Notes: generated by a model not told the origin, from the sequence alone. A DNA stretch of 34,976 nt from Alphaproteobacteria bacterium (GCA_027295145.1 JAPULJ010000232.1:1-34976); one strand, 5' to 3'; positions 23,013-31,856 are shown, counted from the stretch's first letter. Numbers and translations are program-made.

Positions 23013-24314
23013 ATGAGCGACGGGCTGATAGGCATTGCCGCTCTGTTCGGGCTGTTCGGTCTTATTATCCTGCGCGTGCCTGTGGCGATTGCGCTGGGCC
23101 TGGTCGGCTTGTTGGGGTACGCCGCGATCGATGGTTGGGAGCGAGCCCTTATCGCAGCCGGCTCGACTCCATACGATCTTACCGACAAATATTCGCTAAC
23201 CGTTGTTCCGCTGTTCGTGCTGATGGGCGCAGTTGCCTCGCGCTCCGGCATGTCGGCCGAGCTTTACCGGGCCGCAAACGCAATGTTCAGCGGCCTGCGC
23301 GGGGCCCTGGCCATGGCCACCGTCGGCGCTTGCGCGGGTTTTGGTGCGATTTGCGGCTCTTCGCTGGCGACCGCGGCGACCATGACCCGCGTTGCGGTGC
23401 CCGAGATGAGGCGTTGGGGTTATGACGAGCGCATCGCCACGGGGGTGGTCGCGTCGGGTGGGACGCTTGGCGTTCTGATCCCTCCTTCGGTGGTGCTCGT
23501 ATTCTATGCGATCATATCCGAGCAGGGCGTCCCGCAGCTCTTCGCGGCTGCCCTCATACCCGGCTTGATCGGTGCGGTCCTTCATATCGTGGTCATCGCG
23601 GCTATCGCCATTCTGCAACCCGAGCGCATGCCGAAGAGCGCCGTCATGAGCGCGCTGGAGCGCTTACGTGCGCTGGTCGGGCTGTGGAAGATGTTGATCC
23701 TCTTCGGGATCGCGGTAGGCGGCATCTATTCCGGCTATATCAGCCCGACCGAAGCCGCGGCGATCGCCGCTCTGGTCGCCATCATTATCGCGTTCGCAAC
23801 GCGCACCTTGACCGTAAAGCAATTGATGGAAGCATTCCTGGAGACAATCTGGACCACCGGCATGCTGTTCTTCATCATCATCGGCGCGTTCTTTTTCGCC
23901 TACTTTATGGCGTTGACGCAGCTGCCGAACTCGCTCAGCGAATGGGTCCAGGGCCTGCAGGTCGGCCCTTGGGTGGTGATCCTGATGATGATCGTTTTCT
24001 ATATTGTACTAGGCTGTTTTCTCGATGCCATCAGCATGATATTGATCACCGTGCCGGTCTTCCTGCCGCTCGCCTTGAGCATCGGCTTTGATCCGATCTG
24101 GTTTGGCATCCTTGTGCTCGTGGTGGTGGAGGTCGGCATGATCACGCCGCCGGTGGGCCTGAATATATTCGTGATTCGAGCGCAGATGCCAGATATTGCG
24201 CTGAGCGATGTCTATTGGGGCATCGTGCCGTTCCTGGCCGCGGCGGGCGGCCTGATCGCGCTGTTGATGCTGTTCCCTCGGCTCGCGTTGTGGCTGCCGG
24301 AGCTTCTGTACTGA
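23013..24314 (+). CDS. dctM: TRAP transporter large permease DctM
   Basis: 433 residues from the ATG at 23013, usual for DctM; an in-frame TTG at 23001 is less likely. The sequence is almost wholly hydrophobic with 11-12 membrane segments, including G-A-I-C-G-S-S-L-A-T-A-A-T-M-T-R-V-A-V-P-E-M (first re-entrant region), A-S-G-G-T-L-G-V-L-I-P-P-S, Y-I-S-P-T-E-A-A-A and the late M-I-T-P-P-V-G-L-N-I-F-V-I. DctM is the channel subunit that uses the ion gradient (normally sodium) to import the acid captured by DctP. It follows dctQ by 37 nt. Confidence 0.94.
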   Translation: MSDGLIGIAALFGLFGLIILRVPVAIALGLVGLLGYAAIDGWERALIAAGSTPYDLTDKYSLTVVPLFVLMGAVASRSGMSAELYRAANAMFSGLRGALAMATVGACAGFGAICGSSLATAATMTRVAVPEMRRWGYDERIATGVVASGGTLGVLIPPSVVLVFYAIISEQGVPQLFAAALIPGLIGAVLHIVVIAAIAILQPERMPKSAVMSALERLRALVGLWKMLILFGIAVGGIYSGYISPTEAAAIAALVAIIIAFATRTLTVKQLMEAFLETIWTTGMLFFIIIGAFFFAYFMALTQLPNSLSEWVQGLQVGPWVVILMMIVFYIVLGCFLDAISMILITVPVFLPLALSIGFDPIWFGILVLVVVEVGMITPPVGLNIFVIRAQMPDIALSDVYWGIVPFLAAAGGLIALLMLFPRLALWLPELLY

Positions 24315-24408
24315 GTATCATGCCAAGAATGGCGGGTATACCGCGGCGCCAGATTGGTGGTTGAGCGACCTTGTGCTACCGTCGTAAGCAAACCTAAAAG
24401 ACTCATCT

Positions 24409-24418
24409 GAGAATTCTC
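24409..24418. promoter_or_regulatory. Palindrome GAGAATTCTC before the AhpD-like gene
   Basis: A 10-bp perfect palindrome, extended by TC...GA with one mismatched pair on each side, lies 25 nt before the ATG at 24444 in the 129-bp gap after dctM. It may be an operator or a chance palindrome. Confidence 0.25.
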
Positions 24419-24443
24419 GGATGCAATCAAGGGAGGTAATCGC

Positions 24444-24995
24444 ATGCCGTTTCTGCCATCGATCGCTAAGGAGGACAAAGTTCCCCACGTCCTCGGCAAG
24501 TTCAGCACCGGAACCGGGCGGCCGCTCCTGGATTTTCACCAGAAACTGCTGCGCGGCGAGTCGCCGTTCACCGTTGCGGAGCGCGAGCTGATGGCCGCTT
24601 ATGTCTCGGGCGTCAACGCGTGCCAGTATTGCTACGGGGCGCACACCGCAGTAGCCAAGCAGTTCGATGTGCCCGAATCGTTGATCACCAACCTGTTCAA
24701 CGACTTTGATAATTCGGGCATCGACGACAAAATGAAGCCGGTGCTGCGATACATCCGCAAGCTGACCGAAACTCCAACCAAGATGGTGCAGGCGGATGCG
24801 GACGCGGTCTACGCCGCGGGGTGGGACGAGCGCGCGCTGTACGACGCGGTGCAGGTGTGCTGCCTATATAATTTCATGAACCGATTCGTCGAAGGCCTCG
24901 GCCTAACCGCCATCGCCGAGCACTTCGACATGGAAGGCGAGATGATCAAGAAAGGCGGTTACAACGGCATGCTCGACGCCTTCGGGATCACGTAA
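24444..24995 (+). CDS. Carboxymuconolactone decarboxylase/AhpD-family peroxidase-related protein
   Basis: 183 residues from the ATG at 24444 after a strong GGGAGGT site. The AhpD/CMD core is present: E47 region (A-E-R-E-L), C60-x-x-C63 in N-A-C-Q-Y-C-Y and H67 in G-A-H, the Cys-Cys-His relay of alkylhydroperoxidase D-like proteins, rather than the Cys-less decarboxylase type. Length and the C-Q-Y-C-Y-G-A-H pattern match the 'uncharacterised peroxidase-related' branch. It is expected to reduce peroxides or act as a disulfide oxidoreductase in the cytoplasm, plausibly protecting against quinone or peroxide stress from hydroquinone oxidation (inferred). It follows the TRAP genes in the same direction and may share their transcript or use its own promoter. 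Confidence 0.9.
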   Translation: MPFLPSIAKEDKVPHVLGKFSTGTGRPLLDFHQKLLRGESPFTVAERELMAAYVSGVNACQYCYGAHTAVAKQFDVPESLITNLFNDFDNSGIDDKMKPVLRYIRKLTETPTKMVQADADAVYAAGWDERALYDAVQVCCLYNFMNRFVEGLGLTAIAEHFDMEGEMIKKGGYNGMLDAFGIT

Positions 24996-25070
24996 AGACA
25001 CGTCCACCGAATCTGGGACCGCGCCGAGATTATTTTTCGAGTGCTATCGGGAGGCTTGGCGTCGGGGCGA

Positions 25071-25883
25071 TTATCGGCCCATAAAATTTGCCTTTCGCTT
25101 CTCCTTGAACGCCTCGGTGCCTTCGGCGTAGTCGTCGGTGCGCCGCAGCTTCTCATACGAATGGCCCTCGACTTCGATAGCGACCTTGAGGCTGGAGTCG
25201 TAGGCGGCGTTGAGCACGCGCTTGAGCGATCGAAGTGAGATCGGCGCCATCGCGTTGAGTTGCGCTGCATAGTCCTCAACCAGAGCAGTCAAGCCGTCGG
25301 AATCGGCGGCCACATCGGTCACAAGCCCCCAGGCCATGGCCTGCTCCGCGGGCAATCGCTTGCCAAGCATCACCATGTCCTTGGCCCGGGTCAGGCCGGC
25401 AATACGTACAACGCGCGCACTGCCGCCCGAACCTGGCATCTGCCCGATGGTGATTTCTGGGAGCGCAACCAACGTGTCCTTGGTGGCAAGGCGGAAATCG
25501 CAGGCGAGCGACAATTCGAAGCCGACACCAAAGGCGTATTTCTCGAGCGCGGCAATGACGGGTTTGGAACAGCGTTCCGGCGCGCCGATGTTATCCGCCA
25601 AGTCCGACATTTTGTTCGTGGGGATCTCGGGAAAGCGCTTGACATCGCCGCCCGACGTGAACAATCCGTTGGCGCCGCGAATGACCACGACGCCGACATC
25701 ATCGTCCCGGTCAAACTCCTCGATAATGGCGCGGATCTGCTCGCGTCCCCGAAAGGACACGATGTTGAGCGGCGGCCGGTCGAGAATCAGATATCCAATC
25801 TTTTTATCCGCATCGACTTCGACGCGCAAACCGTCAAGGTCGCGCAAAACTTCAGCGCGCCGTTCGGCGTAGTCTCTTTTCAT
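25071..25883 (-). CDS. hmfE: Crotonase-family hydrolase, probable 2-oxoglutaroyl-CoA hydrolase
   Basis: 270 residues from the ATG at 25883, just after AAGGAG. The crotonase fold is clear: oxyanion segment F-T-S-G-G-D-V (75-81), E123 in G-V-G-F-E-L-S-L-A-C-D and E143 in L-P-E-I-T-I-G, so both catalytic glutamates of hydratases are present, with G-Q-M-P-G-S-G-G after. Residues 1-20 are an extra charged N-terminus. It is the last gene of a leftward operon whose order matches hmfABCDE of furfural/HMF degraders. There HmfE, an enoyl-CoA hydratase-family protein, hydrolyses 2-oxoglutaroyl-CoA to 2-oxoglutarate after furan opening. The specific role rests on this synteny; on sequence alone it would be a generic enoyl-CoA hydratase. 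Confidence 0.78.
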   Translation of the reverse strand: MKRDYAERRAEVLRDLDGLRVEVDADKKIGYLILDRPPLNIVSFRGREQIRAIIEEFDRDDDVGVVVIRGANGLFTSGGDVKRFPEIPTNKMSDLADNIGAPERCSKPVIAALEKYAFGVGFELSLACDFRLATKDTLVALPEITIGQMPGSGGSARVVRIAGLTRAKDMVMLGKRLPAEQAMAWGLVTDVAADSDGLTALVEDYAAQLNAMAPISLRSLKRVLNAAYDSSLKVAIEVEGHSYEKLRRTDDYAEGTEAFKEKRKANFMGR

Positions 25884-25900
25884 ACCGTTCTCCTTGAGTG

Positions 25901-27460
25901 TTAGAGCGTACTTTCGAAATCGGGCAGCGTTACGTAGGTCCCAGTGCGCAGATGCCGGCGCAGGAGTTTGCCCGAGGCCGATTGCGGAATGGCTTCGACA
26001 AAAACATAAGCCCGGGGTCGTTTGAAGCGGGCGAGGCCACTGTTGAGACAGACTGCATCCAGGGTCTCGGGTCCCGCCTCGGACGATGCCGGTTCGATGA
26101 AAGCCACGACCTTTTGCCCCCAGCGCTCGTCCGGCAAGCCAATGACTGCGGCCTGCTGGACAAGATCACTTTTGTCGAGAACGTCTTCGACTTCCTCGGG
26201 GTAGATGTTTTCGCCCCCTGAAATGATCATGTCGTCTACGCGGCCAATCACATAGAGCTCGCCATCGCCATCGATTTGCCCAAGATCACCGGTGAAGTAC
26301 CAACCGTCGCGGATCGCCTTGGTATCGGCGTCCGGACGTTTCCAGTAGCCCTCGAAGGCCTCGTCGCTGCGCATCGTTGCAATGATCTCCCCCGGCTCAC
26401 CCGGCTGCACCGTGTCGCCTGGCCCTATGCCGCCATCGGGATCAGCGCGGACGATGCGCAGTTCCTGTCCAAAGCCAGCGCGGCCGGCACAGCCCGGCTT
26501 CTGCATCACGTGATCGCAGACCGAGAAAGTGTAGATTTCGCTCGAGCCATAAAAATTGCTGAAGATTTCGGGCTTAAATTTCGCCGCGCACTGCTCGGTC
26601 AAGGCTGTCGTCATCGACATACCCGCGTACGCAATATTCTGCACCGAATTTAGGTCGTGCCGATCGAACTCGGGATGGGAAACCATATCGTGAAACATCG
26701 TCGGAACGAGGAAAAGGGCGGCGATTTCTTCATTCTCAATCGATCGGAATGCGGCTTCGGCGTCGAAAGAAGCCATGCAGACGAACTTGCCGTTAACCAG
26801 CATCGACATCAATAGGGCGCGAATGCCCATGGTGTGGAACAGTGGCATCACGCCCAGTTGGGACTCAAGATAGCGGTAGCGGAGATGCGCAACGCAGGCC
26901 ACTGCTGAAGCGCGTTCGGCGGCTTGGGACCGCGGAACACCTTTGGGCCGGCCGGTTGTGCCCGAGGTATAGAGCATGAGTGAAGTCGCGCGTTCGTCGA
27001 TGCCGGTCGGTCCATCGACAGGTCGCTCAGCGACCAGTTCTTTGAAATGACGACAGCCTTGGGGGGAGTCATCAAGGCAGATCAGCTGTAATGTGTCGAT
27101 CCCCATTTCCCCAATGGCCTGCGTTACGGCCTCGCTAGATAGTTCCTCGAATACGACTGCTTTGGCTTCTGCGTCTTCGAGCACGTAAGCAACTTCCTCG
27201 CCAGTCGCGCGCCAATTGAAGGGTGTGAAAATCACCCCAAGCATCTGGCAAGCCCAGTAGAGCGTCGCGGTCTCGTTGCGGTTGGACAGGACAACAACCA
27301 AATGATCCCCGGCATGCAATTTCATGGCGCGCAAACCTCCGGCGACAGAGCGCACCCTATCGTACCAATCGCCATAATTGAGCCGTAGTGCGCCGTCGAC
27401 GATGGCCGTGGCGCCAGGATCACGCGCCACCGAACAGGCGAAGGTTTCGGCGAGATCCAT
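25901..27460 (-). CDS. hmfD: Acyl-CoA ligase, probable 2-furoyl-CoA synthetase
   Basis: 519 residues from the ATG at 27460. The ANL-superfamily motifs are complete: A3 loop L-Y-T-S-G-T-T-G-R-P-K-G (163-174), the Y-G-S-S-E A5 motif, G-W-Y-F-T-G-D-L-G, the hinge region S-G-G-E-N-I-Y-P-E-E-V-E and catalytic K498 in Q-S-A-S-G-K-L. It activates a carboxylic acid with ATP and CoA in the cytoplasm. Without context it would be called a 4-chlorobenzoate- or carnitine-type CoA ligase. Its position between the molybdenum hydroxylase and a crotonase-type hydrolase fits HmfD, which makes 2-furoyl-CoA from 2-furoate. It lies 17 nt before hmfE; a 65-nt gap separates it from hmfC. Confidence 0.82.
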   Translation of the reverse strand: MDLAETFACSVARDPGATAIVDGALRLNYGDWYDRVRSVAGGLRAMKLHAGDHLVVVLSNRNETATLYWACQMLGVIFTPFNWRATGEEVAYVLEDAEAKAVVFEELSSEAVTQAIGEMGIDTLQLICLDDSPQGCRHFKELVAERPVDGPTGIDERATSLMLYTSGTTGRPKGVPRSQAAERASAVACVAHLRYRYLESQLGVMPLFHTMGIRALLMSMLVNGKFVCMASFDAEAAFRSIENEEIAALFLVPTMFHDMVSHPEFDRHDLNSVQNIAYAGMSMTTALTEQCAAKFKPEIFSNFYGSSEIYTFSVCDHVMQKPGCAGRAGFGQELRIVRADPDGGIGPGDTVQPGEPGEIIATMRSDEAFEGYWKRPDADTKAIRDGWYFTGDLGQIDGDGELYVIGRVDDMIISGGENIYPEEVEDVLDKSDLVQQAAVIGLPDERWGQKVVAFIEPASSEAGPETLDAVCLNSGLARFKRPRAYVFVEAIPQSASGKLLRRHLRTGTYVTLPDFESTL

Positions 27461-27525
27461 GTTTTGCTCAATCTTTCCTAAACATCGGCAATTGCACCAT
27501 GCTGTCGCTAGTCGGGGTCTTGATC

Positions 27526-28014
27526 CTATTTGTCATTGTTGGCCACTTCCAGAATCGCCTGAACGATGCCGTGATAGCCGGTGCAACGGCACAAATGGCC
27601 CGATAGCATTTCGCGAACTTGCCTCTCGGAAGGCCGTGGCGTCTCCTTAAGAAAGCAGGTCGCCGAAATCAAAATACCGGCGGTGCAGAAACCGCATTGA
27701 AGCGCGCCGTGGCGTGAGAACGCCTCCTGAAGAGGAGATAACGTTCCGCCAGGGGCGAGCCCTTCGATCGTTTTTATATCGGCGCCATCGGCCTGCACGG
27801 CGAAGGTCATGCAAGCCCGGGTTGGCCGATCATCCATGAGCACCGTGCAGGCGCCGCAAATGCCGTGCTCACAGCCGACATGGGTGCCGTAGAGGTTGAG
27901 TTGGTGGCGCAGGAAATCGCAAAGCAGAGTGCGGCCCTCGGCCTCGCCCGTGCGGACTTTGCCATTAACGGTAACGCGAACATGCGCCTTCTCGCCCGAT
28001 TTAAGACGCAGCAT
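27526..28014 (-). CDS. hmfC: Molybdenum hydroxylase [2Fe-2S] subunit, probable 2-furoyl-CoA dehydrogenase small subunit
   Basis: 162 residues from the ATG at 28014; a TAAGG lies only a few nt upstream, overlapping the hmfB stop. The N-terminal plant-ferredoxin-type cluster uses C48, C53, C56 and C68 (G-C-E-H-G-I-C-G-A-C-T). The C-terminal four-helix cluster uses C107, C110, C142 and C144 (Q-C-G-F-C and L-C-R-C-T-G-Y), so all eight ligands are present. It passes electrons from the molybdenum centre to the FAD subunit. It follows hmfB by 3 nt. Family (CoxS/XdhA-N type) is certain; the furoyl-CoA assignment comes from operon order. Confidence 0.87.
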   Translation of the reverse strand: MLRLKSGEKAHVRVTVNGKVRTGEAEGRTLLCDFLRHQLNLYGTHVGCEHGICGACTVLMDDRPTRACMTFAVQADGADIKTIEGLAPGGTLSPLQEAFSRHGALQCGFCTAGILISATCFLKETPRPSERQVREMLSGHLCRCTGYHGIVQAILEVANNDK

Positions 28015-28017
28015 ACC

Positions 28018-28878
28018 TTAGCCTCCAACCCCCAACGCCGCGGTGATGACTTTGGCGCCCAACACGCGAACGAGCTGGCGCCGGTAGTCGGCATTGGCCT
28101 GCAAGTCTTCCACGGGATCGACTGCCGCCGATGCGCGCTCTGCGGCGTCGCGTGCCGTCTTAGCGGTTGCAGGTGCCCCAATATATGCGCCGCAATCGGC
28201 GAGCACCGGCCGGTCCTCGACGCCGCCAAATGCTAAGGCAAGCTCGACGATATTACCATTCGCGTCGACGCGCGCGCGGGACGCCGCAGCGGTAATGGCA
28301 AAATCACCATGTCGCTGGGCGATTTCATCGAAGGCGTAGCCGTCGCTTGTTTCGTGCCTTGGCCAAACAAGTGCCGTCACCATTTCGTCAGGCGCCCGCG
28401 CCGTCGTCAGAAGGCCTTGAAAAAAGTCCGCCGAGGAAATCCGGCGCTTCTTTTTTCGCGAGCGGAGCAACACCTCACCGTCCAGAACGAGAAGGCTCAA
28501 CGGGATCTCGGCGCTCGGGTCGGCGTGGGCCACGGAACCTCCCACGGTTCCCCGGCTGCGCGTCTGATAATGCCCGACATGAGGCAATGCCAGAGCGAGC
28601 AGAGGCAGCGCCTCCATCGCAATTTTCGATGCCATGAAGTCAGCCTGGCGGACCAACGCTCCGGTGCGCACGGATGTGTCGCCGATTTCAATGGCCGCGA
28701 GATCCGGCAGCCGGTTGACGTCGATTATGGCGGTCGGCCGAACCAAGCGCATGTTGAGCATGGCGGCCAGCGAAAGTCCGCCGGCCAGAATACAGGCGTC
28801 TTCGCCAAACTCCGCCAAGAGTGCAAGCGCTTCGTCCAGCGTTTTGGGTTGACAGTATTCGAAGGCGACTGGCTTCAC
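28018..28878 (-). CDS. hmfB: Molybdenum hydroxylase FAD subunit, probable 2-furoyl-CoA dehydrogenase medium subunit
   Basis: 286 residues from a GTG at 28878 that overlaps the stop of the large-subunit gene by 4 nt (GTGA). The N-terminal FAD domain has A-F-E-Y-C-Q-P-K-T-L-D-E-A-L (4-17), the pyrophosphate loop I-L-A-G-G-L-S-L-A-A-M-L-N-M-R-L (31-46), and the T-R-S-R-G-T-V-G-G-S-V-A-H-A-D-P-S-A-E segment (about 107-125), the second flavin-binding loop of CoxM proteins. The C-terminal domain carries the D-Y-R-R-Q-L-V-R motif. It accepts electrons from the 2Fe-2S subunit and hands them to an acceptor. Coupled translation suggests equal amounts of the three subunits. Confidence 0.87.
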   Translation of the reverse strand: MKPVAFEYCQPKTLDEALALLAEFGEDACILAGGLSLAAMLNMRLVRPTAIIDVNRLPDLAAIEIGDTSVRTGALVRQADFMASKIAMEALPLLALALPHVGHYQTRSRGTVGGSVAHADPSAEIPLSLLVLDGEVLLRSRKKKRRISSADFFQGLLTTARAPDEMVTALVWPRHETSDGYAFDEIAQRHGDFAITAAASRARVDANGNIVELALAFGGVEDRPVLADCGAYIGAPATAKTARDAAERASAAVDPVEDLQANADYRRQLVRVLGAKVITAALGVGG

Positions 28879-31841
28879 GCGTCATCCTTACGCGTGAGCT
28901 TGGCCCATAACCCTTTACGCGCCGGCACCGGCTGCAGGCGCTTGTCGAGCCCCTTGAAGAAGCCGGCGATCAACAGCCGCGCCACCGTGCCAAGCATGCG
29001 CTGACCAACCGCGGCGACCTTGCCGCCAACATCCGCAACGTAGCTGTAGTCAAGTTGGGTTCCCCCTTCCGGCGATCGGGTGAGTGTAACTTGTCCCTCG
29101 CCCGCGCCCCAGCCTAGGGCGCCTTCGGCTTTGCCAACAAGGCGGAGGCTCTCGGGTTCATTTTGATCCCGCAGCTCTATGCGGGCCTTATATACGCTGC
29201 GTATCCCGCCGACGCCGATACGGACGTCGGCGGCGTAGCTGTCTGGCGCAAGCATTTCGAGGCTCTCGCACCCCGGGATGAGTGCGGCCAGCTCTTCGGG
29301 ATCAAGTAGTAGACGCCAGACTGTCTCTGGTGGCGACTCAAGCTCGACGCTGCCAGAGCCGGTCATTGAGTGACGGGCCTTTTTTCCCGGCCCTGGCCGC
29401 ACGCCGGTTCCAGTTTCAGCTTCGGCCACTCGTTTGTACGTGCGGCCGTTAGCTAGATCCCACATTTTGTTGAAAGTGAGCGGCAATTCGATGTCGTCGC
29501 GTCCAAGGGCGTCGGCAACCGCATTGGCGATCACAGTGGGCGTCAGCATGGAGGAGCCATCGCCCATGCCCTTGGAACCGAAGGGGTTCTGCGGCGATGG
29601 CGTGCAGGTCTGGCCGACAGTGATTGGCGGCATTTCAGTTGCAGTCGGGCACAGATAGTCCGCGAAAGTGCCCGATTGAAAGCTGCCTGCGGGATCGTAG
29701 ACCAGCTCCTCGAGCAAAGCTGCACCAAGTCCGTGGGCGAATCCTCCGTGAATCTGGCCCTCGACGATGATCGGGTTGAGGACTGTGCCGATGTCGTGGA
29801 CAGTCACGTACTTTATGACCTTGATTCGCCCGGTCTCTGGATGAATCTCGATCGCTGCTATGTCGCAAATGAATCCGAATGTCACTGAAGATGCGACCCT
29901 ATCTTCTTGGTCGGGCGTATTAAGGACTGTCGGCGAGACGACGGCCGTCTCGTAGATCCCAGGGGTCACGTCTTCTGGAAGGCCGGCGGGATGCCAGTGG
30001 GTGCTGGCGGCAAGACGGCGGACTGAAAGGCCCTTCTCCGGCACACCGACGATTCGCGCTTCGCCGTCGACCAACTCAATATCTTCAGGCGATACTTCAA
30101 GCGCCTCGCCGGCAATCTTTTTGATTTTCTCGGCGACACGACCCACGGCCTGCGAGATCGCCCCAACGACGATCGACGAAAAGCGGTTGGAGTAGTTGCC
30201 CGAGGCCAGAGACCACGCGCTGGTCAGCGTATCTATATCCGTTACGACGTGAACATCGTCGGGGTGGAGCCCTAGAGCATCGGCGACGATCTGCGCCGCG
30301 ACGGTCGCATGACCCTGACCGGCCGGTGTCGAGACGGTACGAACCGTAACCGCACCGGACGGATCAATCGACACGGTGGCGCTGGAGAGGGCCCCGGATC
30401 GGCCCCCTGCTTTCGCGCGTTCTTCCGGTGTCTGTGCAAGCGTGACATAGGCCATATTGGAGCCTGACGGCTCGACGCCGGCCGCCAAACCAATACCGAA
30501 CAACCGCCCTTCGGCGCGGGCAGCGGTGCGTTGCGCTTTAAGTGCATCGTAGTCGGCAAGGCGTAGCGCCTCATCCAAAGCCGCCTCGTAGTCACCAGCG
30601 TCATAGAGCGCGCCAGCCGGCGCCAGATATGGGAAGGCGTCCGCCGGAATGAAATTGCGTCGGCGGATTTCGGCAACATCCATCCCCAACTTCCGAGCGC
30701 CCGCTTCAATAATTCGCTCAAGTGCATAATAATACTGCGGCCCGCCATAACCTCGGTTGAGGCCGACCGGGGTCCGGTTTGTGACCACGAGCTGATTGTC
30801 GATTGCGATATTGCGAACCCGATAGGACCCATTTGACGACGCGTGCATGCGGTAGACCGAGGCTGGCTCCGGCGCGCGCACATAGGCGCCAACGTCGACG
30901 ATGTTGCGAAAACGCAGTCCGGTCAACTCGCCGGTCTTAGTGAAGGCAGCATCCACCTCGTCGGCCCGATCCGCGGCTGCGGACGATGCGACGAGGTGTT
31001 CCAGCCGATCCTCAATCCATTTTAGAGGAGCGCCGATGAGCCGGCTCGCCGCCGCCAGCAGCACGATATAGGGATACATCGCTTGTTTGATTCCGAAGCT
31101 GCCGCCGCTGTTGGGTGCGGTGATCAGGCGGAGCCGGTTGCCCGGTATTTTGAGCGCGCCGCACATCAAAGCGTGCAAAATGAATGGGCCCTGGAAGTTG
31201 GACCAAACAGTGTAGCGCTCAGGCGCTTCCTCGAAATGGGCGATAATCCCGTAAGTCTCGATTGGCGTTGAGGATTGGCGCGGATAGCGCCATTTCAGCG
31301 ACACTACGTGATCGGCTTTGGCGAATGCCGTATCTGGATCGCCGTAGCGAAATGTCCGGTGGTGCACTCGGTTCGAACCGACTTCATCGTGCAACAGCGG
31401 CGCGTTCTCGGCGAGAGCGTCAAGAGGATCGACCACCGCCGGCAACGGCTCGTAGTCTACTGCAATGGCGTCGAGCGCATCCTCGGCTAGATAGCGGTCG
31501 CTCGCCGCAACCAATGCGACCGGCTCGCCGACATATCGTACTTTGTCGACCGCGATTGGGTGGTAGGTGATAGGCACACGTAGAGCGCTCGGGATCGGGT
31601 CGATCACATCGACGATCTGCCTGCCCGTCAAGACGCCGGCAACACCATCCATTGCTTCGGCGGCAGCGGTGTTGATCCCGGTGATCCTTGCGTGGGCGTG
31701 AGGTGAGCGCAGTATGGCGACATGCCGAAGCCCTGCGACCGGCTCCAAGTCGTCGATGAACCGCGCTTGCCCTGTAAGGAGCGCAGGGTCCTCCTTGCGC
31801 GGCAAACGCGCGCCGATCCAGCTTCCTCTGGCCTCCCCCAT
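28875..31841 (-). CDS. hmfA: Molybdenum hydroxylase large subunit with fused CoxG domain, probable 2-furoyl-CoA dehydrogenase
   Basis: 988 residues from the ATG at 31841; no clear ribosome site, but the family start G-S-W-I-G-A-R-L-P-R-K-E-D-P follows at once. Residues 1-800 are a xanthine-dehydrogenase/aldehyde-oxidase type molybdopterin subunit: G-G-S-F-G-I-K (246-252), V-T-N-R-T-P-V-G-L-N-R-G-Y-G-G-P-Q (353-369) instead of the CO-dehydrogenase A-Y-x-C-S-F-R loop, and G-S-K-G-M-G-D (755-761). At 761 most relatives have the catalytic base Glu; here it is Asp. Residues 825-970 are a CoxG/SRPBCC domain, usually a separate gene involved in cofactor or membrane handling. Operon order and this fusion fit HmfA, which hydroxylates 2-furoyl-CoA at C5. 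It heads the leftward operon. Confidence 0.84.
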   Translation of the reverse strand: MGEARGSWIGARLPRKEDPALLTGQARFIDDLEPVAGLRHVAILRSPHAHARITGINTAAAEAMDGVAGVLTGRQIVDVIDPIPSALRVPITYHPIAVDKVRYVGEPVALVAASDRYLAEDALDAIAVDYEPLPAVVDPLDALAENAPLLHDEVGSNRVHHRTFRYGDPDTAFAKADHVVSLKWRYPRQSSTPIETYGIIAHFEEAPERYTVWSNFQGPFILHALMCGALKIPGNRLRLITAPNSGGSFGIKQAMYPYIVLLAAASRLIGAPLKWIEDRLEHLVASSAAADRADEVDAAFTKTGELTGLRFRNIVDVGAYVRAPEPASVYRMHASSNGSYRVRNIAIDNQLVVTNRTPVGLNRGYGGPQYYYALERIIEAGARKLGMDVAEIRRRNFIPADAFPYLAPAGALYDAGDYEAALDEALRLADYDALKAQRTAARAEGRLFGIGLAAGVEPSGSNMAYVTLAQTPEERAKAGGRSGALSSATVSIDPSGAVTVRTVSTPAGQGHATVAAQIVADALGLHPDDVHVVTDIDTLTSAWSLASGNYSNRFSSIVVGAISQAVGRVAEKIKKIAGEALEVSPEDIELVDGEARIVGVPEKGLSVRRLAASTHWHPAGLPEDVTPGIYETAVVSPTVLNTPDQEDRVASSVTFGFICDIAAIEIHPETGRIKVIKYVTVHDIGTVLNPIIVEGQIHGGFAHGLGAALLEELVYDPAGSFQSGTFADYLCPTATEMPPITVGQTCTPSPQNPFGSKGMGDGSSMLTPTVIANAVADALGRDDIELPLTFNKMWDLANGRTYKRVAEAETGTGVRPGPGKKARHSMTGSGSVELESPPETVWRLLLDPEELAALIPGCESLEMLAPDSYAADVRIGVGGIRSVYKARIELRDQNEPESLRLVGKAEGALGWGAGEGQVTLTRSPEGGTQLDYSYVADVGGKVAAVGQRMLGTVARLLIAGFFKGLDKRLQPVPARKGLWAKLTRKDDA

Positions 31842-31856
31842 GGCCGCAAGATGCTA

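Noticed and set aside
28309-29004. 231-residue plus-strand frame across hmfB and hmfA
   Set aside because: It is an antisense shadow spanning two overlapping real genes.
28875-31841. Carbon monoxide dehydrogenase (form I) large subunit
   Set aside because: The characteristic A-Y-x-C-S-F-R loop is replaced by L-N-R-G-Y-G-G-P-Q, and the operon contains a CoA ligase and hydrolase instead of cox maturation genes.
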